From the NCBI RefSeq assembly GCF_002632465.1, contig NZ_NIBS01000002.1, forward strand, positions 186,001 through 250,000: a DNA stretch of 64,000 nucleotides. The letters are read 5' to 3'. This document shows, piece after piece, positions 58,401 to 64,000 of the stretch (the stretch's first letter is position 1; each line of letters starts with the position of its first letter). The notes beneath the pieces were generated by a model, which saw only the letters and a program-made list of their open reading frames with translations, was not told the origin of the DNA and made no database searches. The position numbers and the translations under genes were made by a program. The DNA is from Xenorhabdus budapestensis (GTDB taxonomy: Bacteria > Pseudomonadota > Gammaproteobacteria > Enterobacterales > Enterobacteriaceae).

Positions 58401-61400
58401 AACTCTCACAACATCTTGCAGAATACATGATACCCAGTGCCTTTGTGACGCTCGACACCTTTCCTCTGACTCCCAATGGCAAACTCAACCGCCAGGCTCT
58501 CCCAAAACCAGATCACAGCGCAATCGTCACTCGCAGTTACCAAGCGCCTATAGGAGACATCGAAACCACTCTGAGCCAAATTTGGCAAACATTGCTCGGA
58601 GTGAAACATGTCAGCCGCTACGACCACTTTTTTGAGCTTGGCGGCCACTCATTGATAGCCGTTAGTCTGATAGAACAACTGCGCAATATGGGATGGGTTC
58701 TTGATATCCAGATCATATTTACCAGACCAGTACTGCACGAGATGGCAAACGCAATACTGTCGGCTCAGAAAAAGACAATTCAAGGAAATATAGAACAAGA
58801 AAATGCGGCTGTATTCACCGTTCCGCCTAATCTCATCCCTGACGGCTGTACTACCATTACACCCGACATACTGACTCTAGTTTCTCTGTCTCAACAAGAA
58901 ATTGATGCTATCGCCGCAGCTATTCCCAGAGGAGCTGCCAATATTCAAGATATCTATCCACTCGCACCACTACAGGAAGGCATTCTTTTCTATTATCTGT
59001 TGCAGAAACAGGGGGATATTTATCTATTACGCAATTTACTGTCCTTTAACACCCGCGAACGGCTCGATACCTTTCTGGCAGCCTTACAACTGGTGATTAA
59101 CCGTCACGATATTCTGCGTACTTCAATCTATTGGCAGGAATTAGCACAGCCGGTACAGGTCGTTTGGCGGCAGGCCTCTTTGAACATTAATACGTTTTTG
59201 GCAAATAGCGAGCAGGAGATCTCCTCTCAATTACTGACACACACTGATCCCCACCAACACCGTTTTGATATAAGTCAGGCTCCGTTAGTCTCTGCCGACA
59301 TTGCCTATGATCCAGCTCAGAATGAGTGGTTACTGGCACTGTGCATCCACCATTTAGTCTGTGACCATATCACACTGGAGCGTATCATTGATGAAATCGG
59401 TACATTACTGCATAGCCATGCCGAAACATTGCCACCCGTATTACCTTATCGTAACTTTGTTGCTCAATCCCTGCATGTATCGACTTCAACTCACGAAGCC
59501 TATTTCCACAAAGTATTTTCTGATGTAGATGCGCCAACAGCCTCTTTCGAAATACTGGATCTTCATAGCGGTGAGCAACAAAATAGTGGCGAGCAGCAAA
59601 TATCTGAAACCAAACAGCCACTTGATACTGCACTGTCCAGAGCTATCCGCACACAGGCCCGACGTCAGGGTGTCAGTCCCAGTATCTTGTTTCATGTTGC
59701 TTTAGCTCTGGTGCTGGCAAAAACCAGCGGGCGTGATGATGTGGTCTTTGGCACGGTATTGTTAGGGCGTATGCAAGGCAGTTCCGGCATCGATCAAGTT
59801 ATGGGACTGCTTATTAATACTTTACCTATTCGGATTAGGCTTACGGAGAATAGCGTACAGACAACCGTTCAAGAGACCTACCTCAGCCTGATGAGATTGT
59901 TAGAACACGAGCAGGCAACACTGACACTGGCCCAGCGCTGTAGCGGCGTAATACCACCTTTACCACTTTTCAACACCCTGCTTAACTATCGTCATAGTCA
60001 ATCGGATACCACCTTTGCTAAATTGGAAGGTACACGTCTGTTGATGCAAGAAGAGAGGATTAATTATCCCATCGGTTTGTTTGTTGATGATTGGGGTGAT
60101 GAGTTTAGCCTGGTTGCCCAAACTGTATCGAACATCGATTCGGTTCGTCTGATTGGCTATATGACCACAGCCCTGACAGGCTTGGTCGAGGCGCTGGAAA
60201 CCTCACCTCACCAGCCAATTTTGGAGATTTCGATTTTGCCCGCTAGCGAGCGTCAACAGTTGCTGGTGGATTTCAACATAGTTCAATCCCGTCAAGACTT
60301 TTCATTTTCTCAAGATACAGCGGCAGATTTCCCACAACATGATGCGTTTATTCACGAATTATTTGAAAAACAGGTGCAATGCAATCCTGATGCAATTGCT
60401 GTCATTTTTGGAGAACAGTCGTTAAGTTATGCTGAATTGAACCACCAAGCCAATCGTCTAGCCCATTATCTGATTACTTTAGGTGTCCGCCCTGATGATA
60501 GGGTGGCGATTTGTACTGAACGCAGTCTGGAAATGGTAGTGGGATTGCTCGCTATCCTTAAGGCCGGTGGTGCCTATGTTCCGCTTGACCCAAGCTATCC
60601 TGCCGAAAGACTGGCCTATATACTTGAGGATGCGTCCCCTGTTGTCTTACTCACCCAGACGGCGTTTATTGAACAATTCATCCGCTCCATACCCATTGTA
60701 AATCTTGATGATACAGTGTCCTTTATTGAAGATATGCCAACCAGCAACCCGGACCGACAAACTCTTAGCCTCACCTCACATCATCTGGTTTATGTTATTT
60801 ATACCTCTGGTTCGACGGGCTTACCCAAAGGCGTGATGAATGAGCATCGTGGTGTCATGAACCGCTTGCTCTGGGCGCAGGAGACCTATCGGCTAACCCC
60901 GCAGGATCGGGTTTTGCAGAAGACACCATTCAGTTTTGATGTTTCCGTCTGGGAGTTCTTCCTGCCTTTGATGTTTGGTGCGCAGTTAATTATGGCTCGT
61001 CCTGACGGTCATAAAGATCCCAGCTATTTACTGAGTGAAATCGAAAAACGCAGCATTACCGTGCTTCATTTTGTCCCTTCCATGCTGCAACATTTTCTGC
61101 ATGATACGCCAGCCGGAAGTTGCTGTTCTCTGCGCCATATTCTGTGTAGTGGCGAAGTGCTTTCTTATGCCTTGCAGCAGCAATGCCTGTCCCGTTTTCC
61201 TCACTGTGAATTACACAACTTATATGGTCCAACTGAAGCAGCAATTGATGTTACCGCCTGGAGATGTGTTCCGAATCGTTATATCGGGCAGGTTCCCATT
61301 GGACGGCCTATTACCAATATTCAAATCTATCTTCTTGATCGCCATGGGGAGCTGGTTCCAATCGGTGTTACAGGTGAAATTTATATCGGTGGAGTCGGTG

Positions 61401-64000
61401 TTGCCCGCGGTTATCTGAACCGCCCAGAACTCACAACCGAACACTTTATTGCTGATCCTTTTTCTTCAGCCCCTGATGCTCGTCTATACAAAAGTGGCGA
61501 TCTGGCTCGCTGGTTACCTGACGGTAATATTGAATACCTTGGCCGGAATGATTTTCAGGTCAAAATACGCGGTTTCCGTGTCGAACTTGGCGAGATTGAG
61601 ACCAGACTGGCGCAATGTCACGATGTGCGCGAAGCCGTTGTGCTTGCTCAAGAAGATACTTCTTATGAAAAAACAGAGGGTGAAAAAACAGGGAATGGAA
61701 AACGTCTGGTTGCTTATCTACTCGCTCAACCAAATGCGATACTGGTGCCGGCAGAATTACGCCAGCAACTTGCGCAACACCTTGCCGAGTATATGCTACC
61801 CAGCGCTTTTGTGACGCTTGATGCCTTTCCATTGACACCTAATGGCAAACTCAATCGTCAGGCACTGCCAATACCAGCGCAGACGGCACTGGTGACCCGC
61901 AATTATGAAGCGCCCATCGGAAGCATGGAAACAGGATTGGCCGAGATTTGGCAAGAACTGCTGAAATTGGAACAAGTTAGTCGTCACGATCATTTCTTTG
62001 AACTCGGTGGTCACTCCCTGCTGGCTATCCAACTTGCTGCCCGAATACGCCAGAAACTGGCGCGGGAATTGCACTTACAGCAACTCTTTTCCCACCCTGT
62101 CCTGACCGATTTAGCAACCGTGCTTATCGACACCCCTGTGACAAACCAAATCATTATTTCTGCGACTGATCGTAGCCAACCCTTACCACTCTCTTTCTCT
62201 CAACAACGCTTGTGGTTTATCATCCATCTCAATACCAAAACCAATCTGGCCTATCATATCCCGATGGCCCTGCATCTCAGCGGACATCTCGATCATACTG
62301 CTCTTGCGACTGCGCTTAACCATCTCGTCAGCCGACATGAAAGTTTACGTACCCGTTTTGTCCTGATTGATGAACAGCCTCACCAATATATTGATAGTGC
62401 AGATACTGGTTTTTCTCTGGCCTATCAAGATCTGCGCAGTTTAGACGAAACATCTCGCATGACCCATATTAACGAATTGGCAGAACTCGAAACACAAACG
62501 CCATTTGACTTTGCTAATGAGCCAATGATTCGGGGCCAATTACTGCAACTATCTGATGAAGAACATGTATTGCTCCTGACCCAGCATCACATCATTACCG
62601 ATGGCTGGTCGGTGGGGATACTGCTCCGGGAACTAAGTGCTCTTTACCGTACCGCACTGGGAAAATATAGCGATCCTTTACCTCACCTCCCCATCCAGTA
62701 CCCGGATTATGCCGTCTGGCAACAGAAATGGTTACAAGGTGTGGTTCTCACTACACAACGGGATTTCTGGCAAAAACAACTTCAGGGTGCACCGGTATTG
62801 CTCGATCTTCCTACAGATTATCCACGCCCGCCGGAACAACGATACACTGGCAGTCACGTCCCTGTTCACCTGAATGCTGACTTACTGTCTGCTCTCAAAA
62901 CACTCGGACAGCGTCAAGACACGACGTTATTTATGATCCTGCTTGCAGCCTGGGGGATCATACTTACCCGTTTAAGCGGGCAGGATGATATTGTCATCGG
63001 CACGCCTGTCGCTAACCGTCCACTGAGTGAACTTGAAGGATTGATTGGCTTTTTCGTCAATACCCTGCCTTTGCGCATTGAGCTGAAACCGTGCGATTCT
63101 GTGGCAAATCTGCTCACCCACGTTCGTGAACGTGCGCTGGCAGCTTATGCACATCAAGACTTGCCTTTTGAACAATTAGTGGAAATTCTGCAACCTGAAC
63201 GCAGCCTGAGCTACAACCCAATTTTTCAGGTTATGCTGGCCCTAAACAACACTTCCACTCAGTCTCTTGAATTGCCGGGTTTATCTGTCTCACCGATAGA
63301 ACAGCCACATCCCAGCGCGTACTTTGACCTGACGCTGTCACTGTCCGAAACTTTGGATGACCTCAATGGTTATCTGGAATACGCTTCGGATCTCTTCAAG
63401 CACACAACAGTTGAACGCATGGTTGGATATCTCATCAATGTGCTAACTGCCATGGCAACCGATGAAACCCAAGCCATTGGCCGCCTGCTGATGTTATCTG
63501 CTGAGGAGCGCCAACAATTACTGGTGGATTTCAATACCCCTCAATCCTGTCAAAATACCGGAGTTAACTTGCCGGACAGTACGTTGATTCATCAACTGTT
63601 CGAAGCACAAGTACAACGCACACCAAACGCGACAGCGGTGATATTTGAAGGCCAATCTTTGAGTTACCACGAACTGAACTGTCGCGCCAATCAACTGGCA
63701 CATGGACTAATTGCCTTTGGTGTTCATCCTGATGATCGTGTCGCCATTCATGTTGAACGGGGTTTAGACATGATTATCGGCCTATTCGGGATCTTAAAAG
63801 CCGGGGCCGGTTATATTCCACTTGATCCAGAATACCCTACCGAACGGCTGATTTATCAGTTATCGGACTGCAAACCGGTATTATTGTTGACCCAGAAACA
63901 ATTAAAGACACGTTTACCAATACAGGATATTCCCATCTGGCTGCTGGACGACGAAATTCACCAAGGTAACATGCAAAAACTGCCTGCCTATAATCCTGAT
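55460..64000 (+). CDS. Non-ribosomal peptide synthetase (partial, runs off window)
   Basis: One open frame of 2847 codons without a stop to the window edge. Domains in order: C1 (about 24-460, HHLIIDG at 153-159, starter-like); A1 (about 500-1010, YTSGSTGQPKG near 662, specificity residues giving DAWIIGVIC plus the invariant Lys); T1 (LGGHSL, Ser1064); C2 of dual E/C type (IYPLAPLQEGILF near 1170, HHLVCDH at 1297-1303); A2 (about 1627-2130, code DVWHLSLID plus Lys, serine); T2 (LGGHSL, Ser2186); C3 of LCL type (HHIITDG at 2376-2382); A3 begun at about 2708 and cut. The epimerisation motif of C2 reads YYLLQKQGD instead of HHLLQKQGD. AAGGAG 8 bases before the ATG supports this start; an in-frame ATG 6 bases earlier is too close. 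A C domain before the first A domain suggests N-acylation, a lipopeptide-type start. The product is unknown. Confidence 0.93.
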   Translation, partial: MLHNNSSQTSSAVRNNNPLPPHTYPLSSPQQAVWFDQAIHPNSSHYNLNIFVCIEGELNEELFIRAFENIVYSHDTLRLRFTNTHALPTQEIVHSLSVAMDIVDFSSYQDAEIRVQQYMDAEFIRPFQLNDELWRSKLLRVSNTCRYWQFCSHHLIIDGTGLCILLDKVIDHYNLLMRGETLSNSAHSYLDFITDNLNYLASEHYLQDMQFWLKRYENLPPPLLQLPNFNNTDANNIKSHKQAKPITSKPVIWSVDQTLFERIKKAGGKQGFPLLHFMYALLACYFVRTADVDEIVIGIPLHNRQNIQQKHTMGMFASVLPIRITLSPEDTFRDVIHKVVTEMNLCYKHRSFPIVELNRQIHTRQKFSAPRLFDVTLSFEPFRVNLHMEGESTNVKLFDLHSGAPYPLAIRIKQYTNTCHEDIDSPLSIEFYFSPDYLSTTEVITLQSRLAVLLDAALTSLETPSLTNTKIVNLPILTDIERQQVLVDFNATQTEFPQEALIHQLFEAQVQRTPDAIAVLFEEQSLSYEELNKRANRLAHHLIAFGVRPDDRVAICVERGLEMVVGLLGILKAGGAFVPLDPTYPAKRLAYMFNDSDPVALITQKAFTQKTMAETWNSNLPTILLDTPLLDTPEYSVLDEGSEENPKARALGMTSRHLAYVIYTSGSTGQPKGVMIEHRSLCNYIVTRKDVLTITPDHRILQFASNSFDACMWECFMTLMAGARLYLAKRDNLLPGTTLSDYLETHAITLCILSPTVLATMDTIPATLQTLILGGEACPPTLVKRWAQGRRMLNVYGPTETTICATFYQCDSQEDKAPPIGYPIANTQIYILDIYGQPVPLGIVGEIHIAGVGVARGYLNRPELTAERFLTNPFSSEPDARMYKTGDLGRWLPDGKIEYLGRNDFQIKLRGLRIELGEIEARLRQCHGVHEAIVLPYEDFSHENLSHQNTSDDNRSASKHLVAYLLPEADVELEPMALRQQLSQHLAEYMIPSAFVTLDTFPLTPNGKLNRQALPKPDHSAIVTRSYQAPIGDIETTLSQIWQTLLGVKHVSRYDHFFELGGHSLIAVSLIEQLRNMGWVLDIQIIFTRPVLHEMANAILSAQKKTIQGNIEQENAAVFTVPPNLIPDGCTTITPDILTLVSLSQQEIDAIAAAIPRGAANIQDIYPLAPLQEGILFYYLLQKQGDIYLLRNLLSFNTRERLDTFLAALQLVINRHDILRTSIYWQELAQPVQVVWRQASLNINTFLANSEQEISSQLLTHTDPHQHRFDISQAPLVSADIAYDPAQNEWLLALCIHHLVCDHITLERIIDEIGTLLHSHAETLPPVLPYRNFVAQSLHVSTSTHEAYFHKVFSDVDAPTASFEILDLHSGEQQNSGEQQISETKQPLDTALSRAIRTQARRQGVSPSILFHVALALVLAKTSGRDDVVFGTVLLGRMQGSSGIDQVMGLLINTLPIRIRLTENSVQTTVQETYLSLMRLLEHEQATLTLAQRCSGVIPPLPLFNTLLNYRHSQSDTTFAKLEGTRLLMQEERINYPIGLFVDDWGDEFSLVAQTVSNIDSVRLIGYMTTALTGLVEALETSPHQPILEISILPASERQQLLVDFNIVQSRQDFSFSQDTAADFPQHDAFIHELFEKQVQCNPDAIAVIFGEQSLSYAELNHQANRLAHYLITLGVRPDDRVAICTERSLEMVVGLLAILKAGGAYVPLDPSYPAERLAYILEDASPVVLLTQTAFIEQFIRSIPIVNLDDTVSFIEDMPTSNPDRQTLSLTSHHLVYVIYTSGSTGLPKGVMNEHRGVMNRLLWAQETYRLTPQDRVLQKTPFSFDVSVWEFFLPLMFGAQLIMARPDGHKDPSYLLSEIEKRSITVLHFVPSMLQHFLHDTPAGSCCSLRHILCSGEVLSYALQQQCLSRFPHCELHNLYGPTEAAIDVTAWRCVPNRYIGQVPIGRPITNIQIYLLDRHGELVPIGVTGEIYIGGVGVARGYLNRPELTTEHFIADPFSSAPDARLYKSGDLARWLPDGNIEYLGRNDFQVKIRGFRVELGEIETRLAQCHDVREAVVLAQEDTSYEKTEGEKTGNGKRLVAYLLAQPNAILVPAELRQQLAQHLAEYMLPSAFVTLDAFPLTPNGKLNRQALPIPAQTALVTRNYEAPIGSMETGLAEIWQELLKLEQVSRHDHFFELGGHSLLAIQLAARIRQKLARELHLQQLFSHPVLTDLATVLIDTPVTNQIIISATDRSQPLPLSFSQQRLWFIIHLNTKTNLAYHIPMALHLSGHLDHTALATALNHLVSRHESLRTRFVLIDEQPHQYIDSADTGFSLAYQDLRSLDETSRMTHINELAELETQTPFDFANEPMIRGQLLQLSDEEHVLLLTQHHIITDGWSVGILLRELSALYRTALGKYSDPLPHLPIQYPDYAVWQQKWLQGVVLTTQRDFWQKQLQGAPVLLDLPTDYPRPPEQRYTGSHVPVHLNADLLSALKTLGQRQDTTLFMILLAAWGIILTRLSGQDDIVIGTPVANRPLSELEGLIGFFVNTLPLRIELKPCDSVANLLTHVRERALAAYAHQDLPFEQLVEILQPERSLSYNPIFQVMLALNNTSTQSLELPGLSVSPIEQPHPSAYFDLTLSLSETLDDLNGYLEYASDLFKHTTVERMVGYLINVLTAMATDETQAIGRLLMLSAEERQQLLVDFNTPQSCQNTGVNLPDSTLIHQLFEAQVQRTPNATAVIFEGQSLSYHELNCRANQLAHGLIAFGVHPDDRVAIHVERGLDMIIGLFGILKAGAGYIPLDPEYPTERLIYQLSDCKPVLLLTQKQLKTRLPIQDIPIWLLDDEIHQGNMQKLPAYNPD

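Noticed and set aside
1..64000. CRISPR array, prophage or insertion sequence
   Set aside because: No regularly spaced direct repeats, cas genes, transposase or phage structural genes were seen on either strand.

Overview
The window is a chromosomal segment of an AT-rich gammaproteobacterium. Gene order follows the Escherichia coli regions acpP-rne, lysP-yeiH-nfo, lpxT-mepS and yejG-yejM-proL, then a flagellar fliE-fliR block, and it ends inside a large non-ribosomal peptide synthetase (NRPS) gene. Enterobacterial synteny, low GC, a large NRPS beside housekeeping loci and a short palindromic intergenic repeat point to the Morganellaceae, most likely Xenorhabdus or Photorhabdus. The genus is inferred, not proven.

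Layout. 1-4773 (minus): fatty-acid and phospholipid operon yceD-rpmF-plsX-fabH-fabD-fabG-acpP, with acpP cut by the window edge. 4915-10167: maf-like yceF, rluC, and rne behind a long leader. 10316-16591: an NAD(P)-binding protein, yeeX, sbcB, dld, and a PuuP-type amine/amino-acid permease whose leader carries a terminator-like hairpin and an overlapping small ORF. 17052-22286 (minus): a Fur-box-led siderophore uptake operon (binding protein, permease, ATPase, TonB-dependent receptor). 22452-28142: lysP, yeiE, yeiH, nfo and an isolated fruK that keeps a Cra operator but has no fruB or fruA beside it. 28385-30893: a Nudix hydrolase, mtr with a probable TrpR operator, and efpL. 30972-32215: a small AT-rich accessory patch with two short secreted fimbrial-like proteins and a long inverted repeat. 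32216-42917: lpxT, mepS, yejG, bcr, rsuA, radD, rplY, yejK, yejL, yejM and tRNA-Pro(GGG). 43272-55107: fliE diverging from fliFGHIJKLMNOPQR, which encode the basal body, switch, export apparatus and hook-length control. 55460-64000: an NRPS running off the right edge.

How the genes work together. The left third supplies acyl-ACP and phospholipid precursors plus rRNA and RNA maturation. The iron operon forms one complete outer-membrane-to-cytoplasm uptake path. The flagellar block contains most of the export gate and switch genes in order. The visible NRPS reads C(starter-like)-A-T-C(dual E/C type)-A(Ser)-T-C-A(partial), so it should start a serine-containing, probably N-acylated peptide.

The most unusual details are the loss of both histidines (His-His to Tyr-Tyr) in the epimerisation motif of the dual E/C domain, the overlapping small ORF and hairpin in front of the PuuP-like gene, and the orphan Cra-controlled fruK. 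No CRISPR array, complete prophage or insertion-sequence transposase was seen.
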